Source: Homarus americanus (Eukaryota; Arthropoda; Malacostraca; Decapoda; Nephropidae). From it: 64,000 nt of DNA. The DNA lies in the NCBI RefSeq assembly GCF_018991925.1, contig NW_024732238.1, forward strand, positions 7,556,623-7,620,622, in the 5' to 3' direction. Position numbers and translations under genes: made by a program. Below the pieces are notes generated by a model. That model did not search any database. It had not been told where the DNA came from and worked only from the letters and a program-made list of their open reading frames with translations. This document shows positions 11,133 through 23,600 of this stretch, one piece after another. The stretch's first letter is position 1. Each line of letters opens with the position of its first letter.

Positions 11133-14100
11133 ATGAAGAAGCGAGTCGAGAGGCACCTGCATGTAGCGATGGCGTGTGTGTTGATGGCTTTATATGTCTT
11201 CGTGTAAGTCTGTTTTATGTTTATTTACAGTAAGTAAGTCTAATTCATCTTTTCAGCAATATCCTTATTTTCATTTGCTTAATGAAGTATTATATAGGAC
11301 AGATAATAACGGAAGTTTATACTTGTCATTCTCTCTCAATGAAAATAATAAACATTAGTTCAGATAAATATTTACTGTTGTTGCTGTTGTTGGTACGGGC
11401 ATCTTACACGCGTCTTTTTTTTTTTTTGCAGCAACGGTGTCCCTGGCAGACCACCACCACCAGGTAAGTTGTGATTTTTATTGGAGGGAAATCTAAACAC
11501 ATAATTCGAGAACCAGACTCTAGCGTGATAACCTTATCAGGATCCTTACATCTATAGAGGACGACAAGTGAGCATCGAAAGTGCACGATTTTGATGAGAT
11601 TCGATCATGTTATATTTGGGTTTAATCCCCTAATTGATATTCCTGTTATTGTGAATGTATCGAAGTGTCCTGGTCACTTGGTTTATTTCTCTCTACTGTG
11701 AATGACGCACTAATAGCCATTAAGCCAGATATGCTTATTTGTTCACTATTGTATTTGTTCTAATGTAGAAACAGTGGGAAAAAAGTTGTATTACCTGAAG
11801 ATTAGCCCCAGTTTTTTCACCTGATGATTAAACACTTAATCCAACAAAATTTAACCTAACTTAACCCCCAGGTAGCGTTAAGATTGAGATAGAATACATG
11901 ATAAAAAAAAGTGACACGAAATATAGGCAACAGATTAGTAAATATTTGTCATCTTAGATTTCTTATACCACTTTATACACATTTAGACAACAGAGGGCAT
12001 CACTATACATACACACACACAGAGTCTAAATCCAAGACTCCTCCCAGCAGAGGGATGTGTTGGACGAGGGTGTCATGTACAACTCCTCGCTGACACACTA
12101 CACAGCAGAGTGAAGCGACCATTGGGTATGTCAAATTGCTCTATTGTTTACCATTGTTTGTATACCCAAGATAATGTAAGTTTTGGTTGTAATAGAAACT
12201 GTATTAAGTGTATGTACGTTATACATAAGTTTTATGACATATAGTTTGTTTTGGTGAACTACTGTTTTTGCTGCAAACTATCGAGAGAGTAGAGAGTCGT
12301 ATCTTGAAGTGTTTACTGAGATCACCATCCCTCCCTCCTTCCTTCCTTCCCTTTATACTGGTCTACAACACGGTGGTCATATATCTGTTCTTTATAGGAG
12401 ATAAACTGCAACTGGACATGACGGGTGCTTCTTGGAGGTCTTGGCAAGGTGATGACCCCGGGAGCCCTTGTGTCGACTATGAGACCAGGTCAGTCTAGGT
12501 CACTGCTGATGGTGTAGTAATGTCTTTCTTCTGTGGTTGACTTTTGGGGACATTTATGCTGCACTAGACTGTTTGATCTAGCACTTATGAGGAAAATTCA
12601 GTGTTTAAGCCTTCAGATGTTAGGTTACGTTTGGATGAATCAGGCTGGTAAATCTCGAGCATTCAGGGTTACCATCACCTCCGATCCCAGTGTTTAGGTG
12701 TCGGTAGGCACTCACTCGAAATAAGGAATAGGAAAACAAAAGGGTGTATCTAGGCTCTCTTAACAAATATAGTTGATTGTCACTAATAGGTTCGGACATG
12801 ATGTGGCGCGAGTGTGGCTGGTGTCCTTCCCGTGTTCTGGCAACACGTGGGTTCGCTACCTGCTGGAGTCAGCGACAGGGGTCTTCACCGGCTCCGCTTA
12901 CAAAGACAAAATACTTTACGAGGCTGGTGAGTGTTGATGTGTTGTCTGTATGATCGCCACCCTCTGTAACAGCATCAGTCCACTCCTTGTTCTCGGTCTC
13001 CCCCACACCCGTCCACATACTCCTCCTGGAGTCTAACACAAAATCATAAAGATACTTGGGGGGGGGGGGTAAATTAATAAGAGGATATATGAGAGTGACT
13101 TATTGGTGGTCCTTCAGGGATGTTTGGAGAGATGGAGGCCCCCAGCAGCGGCAGGACCTTGGTGCAGAAGACCCACGGTGGTGCTGTCTACGGCAGTCCT
13201 CAACACGACCTACTCACGCGCTACTCCCTCATCAACCCTCATCTACCCACCATCCTGCTCCTCCGTCACCCTGCCAGGTTATTAGTTACATCGTTTAACG
13301 GCAAGTCTCCACAGTTCGGGAGATAAGGACAGTCGAGTACAGCGCCAGCCAAACTACCTCCTTGTGTATCATAAAAAGGCTAACGCCCGTATTATTAAAT
13401 ATCGCAGTACAGTACTTAAGTAAAATTGACTAATTCCAATATTATAAATTAATTTTATTGGAATTAGTTAATTTTACCGCCACACCACCCCGTTAAGTAC
13501 TGTACTGCGGTGTCCCTCAAGACTCATTTTATTTAAAACTCGGGTTGAAACACGACGAACCTCTTCAAGGGAAGATGTTATTTAATAATACGGGCGTAAC
13601 GCCCGGAGTTTTAAACACCCTCTTCTGTTGAAAAGGGTGTTTAAAACTCTTGGCTTAGTATTCAGAGCGATGTGTACACACTGTCCCTAGCGAGGTGTCA
13701 GACCCAAGAGACTTCCCCTCACAACAAATATAGTGGAACTCTACTGACATTACTCTTCAAATATAAATCACGATGTTTCAGTTCTCTGTTCATGATATTT
13801 ATCTAAGCATCTGAAAGTATTTGTAGTTTTGTCAGAAGAAACAATTGGTTAGTTTCGTCCTGATCATGATTACATTTACCGGGCATCTCTCACACGACAG
13901 AGCCATCATCTCCTACTGGAAGTTCTACACATCAAGGACCAGGAACAATAAACACACAGCCCAGATATCACCAAGTATGTTCGGTGGAAAAGGTACGACT
14001 GTATATCCTTTTTCTTACTCTCATATTACCTAAGTAAATAAACACAAAATGTTTTGTCAAGGATCTTAATTTGCACTCCCTCGAGAGACGTAGAGTGAGG

Positions 14101-15339
14101 GGCGATATGATCGAGGCGTATAAATGGAAGTCAGGGTTAAACAAGGGTGATATAACAGAGGTACTTAAACTATCCAACCAGGAGCGAACTCGTAACAATG
14201 GTTTTAAATTACACAAATTTAGATTTAGGCACGAGATAGGTAAACATTGGTTTGGAAATAGAGTAGTGGATGAGTGGAACACGTTACCAAACATCATCAT
14301 TAACTCGAACACTCTGGACAGCTTCAAACGTAGGTTGGGTGGATATATGAGCAATAAGGGTTGGGTGTAAACAGGACTGCCCACTATGGGTTAATAGGCC
14401 CGCTGCAGTTTCCTCCATTCTTATGTTCTTAATGGTCCAGTACACAAAGTCTTCACGTCATACAAACACCACCTAAGATAATTCAATTTCGTCCAGAATC
14501 TGTTATTTCAGCAGTACATTTAGTGACATATTTGACCATCACAGTAAAAGAGTATACAGTAAATGTTACAAACAACTTTCATTACTCGTCTAACCCAAGA
14601 ACGTTTTTAACACTCAATTATTCAGAAAGGTCTTGTGAGAAGACTGAACTCAAGGTACAACACGGTACTTGTATGTCACCATGATCATCAACACTCATTC
14701 ATTGTTCGCGGTGCAAATAACCCCCAAACAAAACATTCCAGCTATTCAGAATTCCATATTTGTAATACGGTGTCTTATCCCAGAGTACACGCGAGTCTTT
14801 TTTCTCTTCGTAGGTTTTCGTCAGTTTGTGGCAGAGACGACGTTACTGTGGGAGGAGGTGACGACTGACAGGTTGTTGTGGAGCTCCGGCCCACTCTACG
14901 TGTTGCACTACGAACACCTCCTCCAGAACACCACCCATCACCTTCGCCATCTCCTCCACTTTCTCAGGTTACACCGTTATTGTTGGCTTCTCCAGGGTAT
15001 CATTGTTTAATACCATAGTTATATGCAAAGTGCCATTGTCCAATATGAGAGAAATACACACGCCTCCCCCCAGGGTATCATTGTATTAGACCATCATAAT
15101 AACACCTCCTCCTCTCCTTCCCCAGGGTACAGAAGGACGAGGGACGGATGGCCTGCGTCTCCACTCACCTGACAGGGTCGTTCAAGCGTTCAGGCAACAA
15201 CAGCAACTTCGATCCCTTCACGAAAGACGAGAAGATGAGGATGACCAGTGCTGTGAAGAGAGTCAACCGCCTCCTATTACTGCTGGGCTACCCCCAACCT
15301 CCTGTTTACGAAGGGTTCCTTGTACCGACCAGTCTATAG
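11133..15339 (+). CDS. WSCD-like carbohydrate sulfotransferase, 8 exons, 316 residues
   Basis: Exons: 11133-11203, 11432-11463, 12398-12488, 12790-12926, 13118-13277, 13901-13992, 14814-14967, 15126-15339. All introns are GT-AG, phases agree, and the total of 951 nt ends at TAG 15337-15339. Residues 9-24 ([17 protein letters not shown]) form a type II membrane anchor, so a Golgi lumenal enzyme is expected. Residues 77-87 ([11 protein letters not shown]) are the 5'-phosphosulfate loop that binds [18 protein letters not shown] near 157-170 fits the 3'-phosphate site. The C-terminal [12 protein letters not shown] and AVKRVN match the end of WSCD1/2 family proteins, known as sialate O-sulfotransferases. 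The two WSC domains of vertebrate members are absent; short WSC-less forms are my reading of the arthropod branch. The acceptor substrate cannot be told. TTACAG at 11122-11127 could be the acceptor for a 5'-UTR exon. Introns carry a LINE fragment, a MITE and a foldback copy. Confidence 0.9.
11793..11888. mobile_element. Foldback repeat with AACCT-type core, copy 2 (partial)
   Basis: The left arm TTACCTGAAGATTAGCCCCA and TCACCTGATGATTAAACACT leads into AACCTAACTTAACCCC and the right-arm start AGGTAGCGTTAAG; the rest of the right arm is missing. It lies in intron 2 of the sulfotransferase. Confidence 0.6.
13381..13598. mobile_element. Nested palindromic MITE in sulfotransferase intron 5
   Basis: Outer arms TAACGCCCGTATTATTAAAT (13381-13400) and its complement (about 13580-13598). 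Inner arms CGCAGTACAGTACTTAAG (13403-13420) and GTTAAGTACTGTACTGCG (13492-13509). The centre, AATTGACTAATTCCAATA... to ...TTGGAATTAGTTAATT, is again palindromic. There is no coding capacity. Confidence 0.7.
13606..13649. repeat. Near-perfect hairpin next to the MITE
   Basis: GAGTTTTAAACACCCT (13606-13621) and AAGGGTGTTTAAAACTC (13633-13649) pair across an 11-base loop. It could belong to the neighbouring MITE or be an independent small palindrome. Confidence 0.75.
14063..14431 (+). mobile_element. LINE subfamily B fragment (RT C-terminus and 3' UTR)
   Basis: Encodes [19 protein letters not shown], then [20 protein letters not shown] and [16 protein letters not shown] followed by a stop. It ends in CCTCCATTCTTATGTTCTTA. 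The 3' UTR and residues match the 23503 copy rather than subfamily A. It sits in sulfotransferase intron 6 in the gene's own orientation. Confidence 0.9.
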
Positions 15340-15469
15340 AATATAAGGTCTGCTCACGCATCAAAGAAAACGGAACCTCTAGGAGCTCGTGACGTCATTT
15401 GTGCTCACCCTTCTTTGGTCGAGATCACATATTATACCGACTAAATTTAGCCTCGGTAATTGTCTTCCT

Positions 15470-15475
<6 letters not shown>

Positions 15476-15514
<39 letters not shown>

Positions 15515-15571
15515 CAGCAGCCGACAGAGAGGAAAACATTCTATATTAAATATCACACACACACACACACA
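15476..15571. repeat. (CA)n microsatellites downstream of the sulfotransferase
   Basis: Two CA runs (about 15476-15506 and 15552-15571) separated by 45 bp. ATTAAA at 15545-15550 lies between them and is the only polyadenylation-like signal seen for the upstream gene. Confidence 0.9.
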
Positions 15572-15827
15572 ACGGTTGCCCCTCGAGTAACGAGGATGGT
15601 CGGCCCAAGGGCCACCTAGGCGTAAATTTGTTTAAGGTGTAAAAGTTGTCGCCAACACAACAACCACACCCTGAGATAACGAGCTGAGTGACCAGTGTCA
15701 AAAAATAGTCCGAGAAGACCGAACAACTCGTCAACAGCACTGGCTAACCATTACCCCGGAATAATATAGGCAAATCGATTAACATCCAGGTCCCCAATTA
15801 CTGCTGGGTAGACAGAGGCAAATGGTG

Positions 15828-16729
15828 TAAGAACATAAGAAAATAAGGAGTCTGCAATAGGCCGGTTGGCCTGTGCATGGCAGCTCCTGTCGAGAGTTAC
15901 TACCACTCTCTATCATCCAAGAATCTATCTAGCCTCCTTTTGAAACTTTCCAACGTTCCAGCACTTGCTACAAAGTTGCTAAGCTTGTTCCACTCGTCCA
16001 CCACCCTATTTGTGAACCAGTTTCTTCCTATCTCCCTCCCAAACCTAAACTTATCCAACTTAAATCCGTTGCTCCGAGTCCTATCCTGCTCGGATATTAT
16101 AAGAACTTTATCTACATCCCCTTTATTGATTCCTTTCACCCACTTAAATACTTCTATCATATCTCCCCGCACTCTTCGTCTTTCTAGGGAATGCAAGTTA
16201 AGTTTCTTTAACCTATCCTGATATGGAAGGTTTCTAAGTCCCGGAATCATTTTTGTCATTCTTCGCTGCACCGACTCAAGTGAATTTATATCCATTCTAT
16301 AATAAGGGCACCAGAACTGAACCGCATAATCGAGGTGCGGCCTGACTAGCGCAAGATATAGTTGCAATAAGACCTCTGCACTCTTGTTACTTACACTTCT
16401 AGATATAAAACCCAATACTCTGTTTGCCTTATTTAGAACATTAACGCACTGTTTTCTAGGCCGTAGGTCCGGGCTTACAAGTACCCCTAGGTCTCTTTCA
16501 CAAGTCGACTTCTCTTGGTTGATGTTGTTAAGGCTGTATACATTATCAGTATTTGTTCTTCCAGTATTAAGTACGCTGCACTTGCTGGTGTTGAATTTTA
16601 TTTGCCATTTTCAGACCACCCCTGCAGTTTATTTAGATCCTCCTGTAATGCATTTGCATCCTGCCCTGAATTAATCTGCCGCCCTATTTTGGTGTCATCG
16701 GCAAACTTGCTTATGTCACTGCTGATCCC
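15828..16729 (-). mobile_element. LINE subfamily A, 5'-truncated copy 2
   Basis: The minus-strand frame 16415-15900 (171 residues) is open: [74 protein letters not shown]. Upstream, RT pieces up to the FADDTKIG region remain and then homology stops. The 3' end is the TTCTTATGTTCTTA tail at 15828-15842. Confidence 0.92.
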
Positions 16730-16737
16730 ATAGTTTC

Positions 16738-16782
16738 ACCCTGCCAGGGGATCGAACCCGTGTGTGTGTATGTGTGTGATGT
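16738..16782 (-). mobile_element. SINE head fragment (tRNA B-box) joined to a GT run
   Basis: CCAGGGGATCGAACCCG is the complement of a pol III B box (GGTTCGATCCC). No full cloverleaf is present, and a GT run follows. Confidence 0.45.
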
Positions 16783-17009
16783 AAATGTTGAATCGGTTCT
16801 TGAGATGGTATCTACTTCCTGTTTAGTGTTACATTCTTACAGTGACAAACGTTACATAATGTTAACTTGCATATTAGTGACTACGTAACGTGTGCATAGT
16901 GTCCTAACATAATATTACCTGCACACTAAAGAGGGGTAGTCACTATAAATAATTTTATCTTATTAGCAAAGGCAGTTAACATTATGTAGATGCAGTCCCT
17001 ATTAACAAT

Positions 17010-17370
17010 TAACGCAACAACAAAAAATATATCGAATTATTTCCTCTTCTATAAACTGACCAGCAGGAAAAGTTCCGTCGGTCTATACCTATTGTCCACA
17101 AATATTAACAACAGGGAACCAGTCTACTACAGTCGGACCCTCGGAATTTACTTTTATCCTACTCCAATGCTGGTCAAGTCTGGTCTTGAAACAGCTCACA
17201 CTTTATGCTGTCAAAACACTCTGGCAGTGGCAGATTGTTCCAAAAATGTGAAGGTTTTAGATGGCGAATGTGGTATTTAAAGGGAATAGCCTGGCTCTCT
17301 CCTCTGGGTTTGAAAGTGAATTGGTTAGATATAAAAGGAGTAGAAATAGCTAACGAAGGATAAACTGAGA
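17010..17370 (-). mobile_element. LINE reverse-transcriptase C-terminal remnant, different family
   Basis: Minus-strand reading gives HIRHLKPSHFWNNLPLPECF and, one frame over, LDQHWSRIKVNSEGPTVVDW. These are the terminal helix motifs of LINE RTs (WNxLP ... FKxRLDxHW). Frameshifts break it. It is not the same family as the TTCTTATG LINEs. Confidence 0.65.
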
Positions 17371-18048
17371 GAAAAGAGTCAAAGAGAATATAAAAAAAAT
17401 ACGAGGATGAGGACAGACTGAAACGAGACGTGGGAGATGGAGAGGAGTGAATCTACAGGGGCATTAGATTTATCAGTGGAAGGTCAGAGTCGAGATTTCA
17501 ACGCATTTCAGATACCTATCCTAGAGCTCTCTCGAACGATTTCAGCAACAGAAGCGTCGGCAGCCCAAGCATAAAGCCGTACTGGTATTGCTCCACATGG
17601 TTATTTCGTGGTCTCAGTAAGTTGATCAACCAAGGATAAACCAAGAATGACATTAGAAGCTTCTTATCTCCACTTGTATTAACAGTATATGTGTGTAAAC
17701 GTGTAATATGGGAGGTGCAGTACATTAGGAGAATGTCCCCTGCAACGAACGTATCATTTTCTCTGGTTCTAGATTTATAAAGTCCTTGTTTCAGAGATTG
17801 TCAAGTGAAAATTAAAAGAAATTTGACCTTATCTCTTGCCCTTTAAGGTAAATTCCTTTGACAGTCCATGCAATGAGCTCTCAGAACCTTTAAGATATTA
17901 TTGTCTCTGCTCGCCTTGGGTGAGGATACAGACCTATCTGGCAAGTATCTGAGGCGGGGGATGACCCGCACTTCTTTTCCTTCAACACTATTGCCTTGAT
18001 TGTTCCACTGTCAGGGACCTCCTACCATATGGAGAGTCACTAAACACA

Positions 18049-18425
18049 TTTTTTTTTTATTGGGCACTCCCCTACATCCTTGTGAAGCACAGAAGCGTTT
18101 ACAGCGCCCAACAGAGAAGCATGCTAAGTTCATGCTTGCCTTTATGTCTCATGAGTTAAGGGCATAGAAGCCTGAAGAGTCAAGGGCATAGAAGCCTGAA
18201 AAGTCAATGGTTTATGTCATCAAGTTATTGGAAGCTCCAACAACTTATCCCTGAATACGAATTCGCAACTTTCGACTTACACCAGGTACCTACTTTACTG
18301 CTAGGTGAACAGGGACTAATGGGGGCTAGGAAGTATGTCCAAACAACTTCCACCGGCCCGGGAATCGAACCCGTGACATCTCGCTTGCGAAGGCAAGAGC
18401 GGTACCACTCTACCACCAGCACCCA
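18049..18425 (-). mobile_element. tRNA-derived SINE
   Basis: On the minus strand the head from about 18425 has GGTGCTGGTGGTAGAGTGG (A box) and CGGGTTCGATTCCCGGGCC (B box) at tRNA-like spacing, with a short paired anticodon-like arm. A ~280-bp body follows and ends in an A run (T run at 18049-18059 on the plus strand). The body holds a local duplication, AAGGGCATAGAAGCCTGAA, at about 18164 and 18183. Confidence 0.75.
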
Positions 18426-18799
18426 GACTTAACACATTGTCATCACCTACTTATACATAACAATTTAGATTTAATTCTTGTACGCTGCCCACGCTTTGAT
18501 GGGTGCTAACTCCCATTGTCCTCAACTCACATCAATGTCTCTATCACAAGTCATAGCGTGTTCTGTGAGACACGGGCACCACTGTATTAGTGTCTTGTGA
18601 CTAAACTTGTCGCCCCTCGGATGTAATAAATTAATTAAATAATCTGTACCATGACTGGCAAATGCTCTGTAACAGCAAAATGTAAGATTGCTGTACTGTA
18701 CAGTAGCACGAGCGATACAACAGCCCTAATCACAGCTATTGTGTGAATATCACTTTCATGGATAATGACAAACATGTCATCGTGACATCAGAAGACCCC

Positions 18800-18960
18800 A
18801 TGTGACGTCAAGATGATATCAGGGGAACCCAAATTAACCAAACCCATCGGTTGCAATGTTGACCAATCTATTACAATTATGCGCAATGTTGTACAACTGG
18901 TTGCAATGTTACACAACCAAGATACTATCAGCTGCAATGTTGCTTAGGTTATGATAAACC
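18800..18960. repeat. Short diverged repeats (TTGCAATGTTG)
   Basis: GGTTGCAATGTTGACC, GCGCAATGTTGTACAA, GGTTGCAATGTTACACAA and GCTGCAATGTTGC recur at irregular 30-45 bp spacing. No gene is seen around them. Confidence 0.4.
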
Positions 18961-19606
18961 TCATTACGCTGTTTTCAATAGAAAATATTAAAATATAAAA
19001 CATAATTAGATACAATTATCTTATAAACTGCAGCTGTGTTTGTTTATGTTCTAGCAGGTAAGATGAAGTTGATCAATGTGTATTCAAACGATCAAGCTTT
19101 GCAACGTGAAAGGAGATACCGATGTACTCATCACAATGGTACTACATGCTAGTTATCTTTAAGTGGACTATGGTGCGGATTAGTTGAAGTATGAGTCAAA
19201 AAGCCAATTTACAAAAAAATAAACAAAATAAAAGGCTGGGTCATTGTGTGCTTCACCTCAATACAGACCGTATCCGGTACCCCGCTCTAATAAATATATG
19301 TAATAATAATCATACTGCACCTATTACTGACATTATGATCCAACAGAAAGTGCAGCTCGTACATTACACCATGCAACAATAACAAACGGTGTTGCCAGAC
19401 GCACGACACGCCGTGACCACCTTGGTGCCGCTAGCTGCCATGGAGTATATGAATGAACCAACCAAAAGTTAAAGTTAGTGTGCCTCGTAGCGTGGAAGGG
19501 TGAAGTAATGTCTCTCTTGTGCGCAGGTGTAGATCACTGGCATATAACATTAATTTTACGAAAAGTGACTGATGTGCCATAATCGTTTTTCTTAAAGGGT
19601 TAAAGA

Positions 19607-19805
<199 letters not shown>

Positions 19806-20123
19806 TTCAGTATAGCGCAACGAAACAGCAAGATAATTTGTGTTTTAAAATGAAATAAAATAAGTTATTTAACACACCCAACAGCACACCTAACAACAAA
19901 CAAGACAATGCACATTACAACTCACAACAACAACACGAGAGACCAAGAAATATTATATGAAAGATAAACAAGAAGAATGATTAAGGAAAAATGATAATAA
20001 AGCATGGGGACAATATTCTGGTGTGCCTCACAGGTAAGTGGCGATCACGTGAATATTTCTAATACAACAGCGATATTGTCGTTACTTGTGAGAGATATCG
20101 GATTTTAAACAAGTGAGTACAAT

Positions 20124-20197
20124 GTATTACAACGGCGAAATTGTCCTCACTTGAAGGATACCTCGCACATCAAGTGAGGGCAATTTTGGTGTAATAC
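20124..20197. repeat. Hairpin upstream of the astacin first exon
   Basis: GTATTACAACGGCGAAATTG then TCCTCACTTGA pairs with TCAAGTGAGGGCAATTTTGG then TGTAATAC, across about a 15-base loop with a few mismatches. It lies about 400 bp upstream of the first coding exon of the astacin gene. Confidence 0.65.
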
Positions 20198-20606
20198 GCG
20201 ATCCCTAAGAAAATCGGTAATGACTAGTGTGTTTACATTTTTATGAGAAGTTCACTTACGAAGCGTGTGTGAAGATCTGTGAAACTGTTGATGCTAACCC
20301 GATTTTGGTCTCACGTTCAGGTTTAAGAAATCCCTAAATCCTTGACATGGAAAGTTATAAGAACCTGCGGTACTATGAACGCTAAGGTGATTTCAAAGAA
20401 GAGTTCAGGTGTAAGAACTCTCTGAACGCTATTATTTCTGATGTGGAAAGTAATCTGGGAGGAGTGTGATCTGTGACACCACGACCGTCAACACTCCTCT
20501 GTACGCCTGATATACATCCATTGGTGTTGGCGTCTGGTAAGCGTTGACCAGACGGCAGGAGAACCTCGGGAGTAACACGACAGAGACGCCGTCAATTGCC
20601 GGCACC

Positions 20607-20615
20607 ATGAGAGAG
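20607..20615 (+). CDS. Astacin exon 1: 9-nt coding micro-exon
   Basis: ATGAGAGAG followed by the strong donor GTGAGT, in a good start context (GGCACCATG). Spliced in phase 0 to 26853 it gives MREVWACMWV..., a better signal peptide start than the internal ATG at 26865. Chosen on phase, donor strength and start context; the 6.2-kb intron after it is unproven. If wrong, translation starts at 26865 and the protein is 7 residues shorter. Confidence 0.6.
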
Positions 20616-23600
20616 GTGAGTCAATGTTTTGCGTATGTGTGATTGTTAACTTTTACACCTAAGACAATAGTTCCCAGCACAGATTCGCCCACGGTCTCCA
20701 CAATTAATAAATAATAAGGTTCATTGTTAACTATCTTACTAGCGAGCTTGTCTCCATATTAGTATTTCTTCAGCATGATTGGGATGACTTGGGGTTGAGG
20801 CGCTGTGTCGTCTCGCTATTTGAGAATATTGGAATGAGCAGCGAATAATTATGTGGTCGGGTGCCTCTTTCAGCATTTTGCCGTGTTCTCTTTTCGGAAG
20901 TGACGCAGCGGGTGATATCCAGAGTACCAGAAATATTACGCGCACGAAAGGCTAACCCACACACGAAACTTTCTGAAGCAATAATTACATGCTTAATATA
21001 TATGTGAATACTTATTCGCTTTGGGATCACATGTAGATTACACACCAGAGTATATTTTTCCTTAACGCTAACCTATTCCAACCTAACCTAACACCTCCAG
21101 GTAGCATTAGGGTGTTTAATCAACAGGTGAAATAAGTTGGGGTGCCTAATCGTTAACATACGCTCACTGCAGAGGGACAACCCATCCTGGCTCATAACAA
21201 ACACTTGTATCGGAAAACAATAACTAATTATCTTCCACAATATTTCCACACATGATATGATTCCTTTATGGTACAGTAAAGTAAAATTGGATTCCACAGG
21301 GGCAACGCGGATACCAGTATATGTAGAGTTGTAGACTAAGCCCTTCTTTACCGGTACTGCATGGGCGCATTGTAACAGCTAATCTAAAGTTGCAACATGC
21401 ACTACGAGGAAGAGATCAGCAGTTACACTTGAGATTCACCATCACCTTATGGATAATTAGCCCCCCAAGTGAGTATATACAACTTCGTGCTGCTGACGTG
21501 AGACACGAATCTTAAAACACCTGTGTAGCTCACAACTTGTGAAGACTATTAACAACTTTATGCTTCGCTAGAGTGGAATATAACACTGTCTTTTTTATCT
21601 ACTAAAACAGTGATAACTTAATAGTCTTGTTTATCCTCTAGAACAGTGCTAAAATAAGTAATGGTCTTGCTAATTATGTGACCATTGGCAGGACGTCAAC
21701 CACTTTGTAAACACTGAAACCAAGACGAAACCTCCTACAGCCGAGACAAGCAGAACGAGATTACTTTTAGATTAACCTTCAGCTTATTTCACCAGATAGT
21801 TAGCCCCTCCAGATTTTCTCACCTGAAGATTTGTCCCCTCAGCTTATATCACCTTGAGATTAACCAATGTAATCCTAACCTAATCTAACCCCAGGTAGCG
21901 TTAGGGTGTTTATTCTTCAGGTGATCCCACCACAACAACTAACCTCGTCGAAAACGTCCACATCTGAAGCACTTACACACCTGCATTACCTACAACACAC
22001 ACCTGCAACACTGACAACACACGGTGACAGTGATAAAAGCAAGAGGTTCACTATCAGAACATCACCCATACATTTTCCAACAGGCTAACTACAGGAGGAC
22101 GAATGATGTCAACAGAGGAATAATTTGACCAAGGGATCCAAAGAGTTCCTCTCCTGTACTCTTTAAGTCCCGCATATTCAGGTTCGAGTGAGTTGGTGGT
22201 ATTTTCTATCGTCTCGTGAATTTGGTATGGTGAATGGAATGTATTGATCTATTTCGATTTCTCTGTGTGTAGCTTTGAAAATATTCTCAGTTGCTTTTCG
22301 GTGTTTGAATTTGATGTCAGAAGTGAAGGTATTGTTTAAAATGGAGTTAAAGTCATAGGTAAAGTTAGAATTAAAGGTAGTCAATATTATTCGTTTTTAT
22401 CTTCCTCTTTCTGGAGTCGAGTTTCTGTAACCAGGGCCAAAAAAAATTAACGAATGACATCAAGAAGCGATCTCACTTTTCTTTTCTTAACTTTTTATTT
22501 AATTCACTTTCTTTTCTCTCAGTAACCAATGACTTGTTTGAGGTTGGTGGATGTAAGAAGTTGGTCCCGGAGTTGTCGTCAGCTGAGGCCAAGTTTTTCT
22601 TATAGGTTGTTTTTTCTTGTTTTTTTTTAATGATTTCAGTGGACTGCTTTCCCCAATTCACAGCAGGGGGGGGGGAGTAGTCACCTACACACACACACAA
22701 AAGTAATAAACAACTAAAAACAAACCCTTTTAACACGATGATGTTTACTTTTTAAATTTACGTCACACGTCCATCAGCTGCTGAGTGTGTGTGTGTGTGT
22801 GTGTGTGTGTTGCCATGGTGAGAGTCGTCATAATCCCGTCACCAGTCAACAGACATACGGAACGGGTTGACAAGGTCGATCAAGGAGAAGTTTCTCTACG
22901 CCATCTGTCTACGGAAGCAAATGTAGACCATATGTACCCTGCAATTAGGAAGGGTTTTTGAATGTATGGGTTTGTTTACGTTCCCGGGAAGTGTCTCGTG
23001 TAACAGCGGACTGAGATAGGGAGGTAAGATTAAAAGGATGTATCATACACTTGTCACAGGATAAAATATAAATTACGTCATAAAAAAGGACAAATAGTTA
23101 TGTAATATTAAAAAGTGGAGTAGCTATATAAATACAAACGAGGAACTATACACAAACAAGGAACTGTATACAAACAAGGAATTCTATACACAAACAAGAA
23201 GCTATAATACCAAAAAATAACAATAAAATACAAAAGTTATTTACACGAAAACAACCAGTCATGTAAATACTACAGAAATTATTGATGTTACACAGAACGG
23301 AAAGTAAAGATGAAATGTCCCCTGGCACGAATTTGATGATGGTGATGGATAAAGGCACTTAAGAACTGTTACTGCGTCAACATGTGAGGTATCAGAGAAT
23401 GTCTATACGTACTGGTATATTGGTGAGTCGGTGACGCTGGTGGTGTGAGCTTTATGTGTCGGGAGTGTACTGCACAGGTAGTGGATGTAGTATGTAAGAA
23501 TTAGTGATGTCTAACTAATCTATTAACATTCTTTTCATCAGTTTTCGAATCGGTGGACGAGGGGCACAATTATGATGTGGTATATCTCGACTTTAGCAAA

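Noticed and set aside
18350..18425. Possible functional tRNA gene on the minus strand
   Set aside because: A and B boxes are good but the acceptor and anticodon arms do not form a standard cloverleaf, and a SINE body with an A tail follows.
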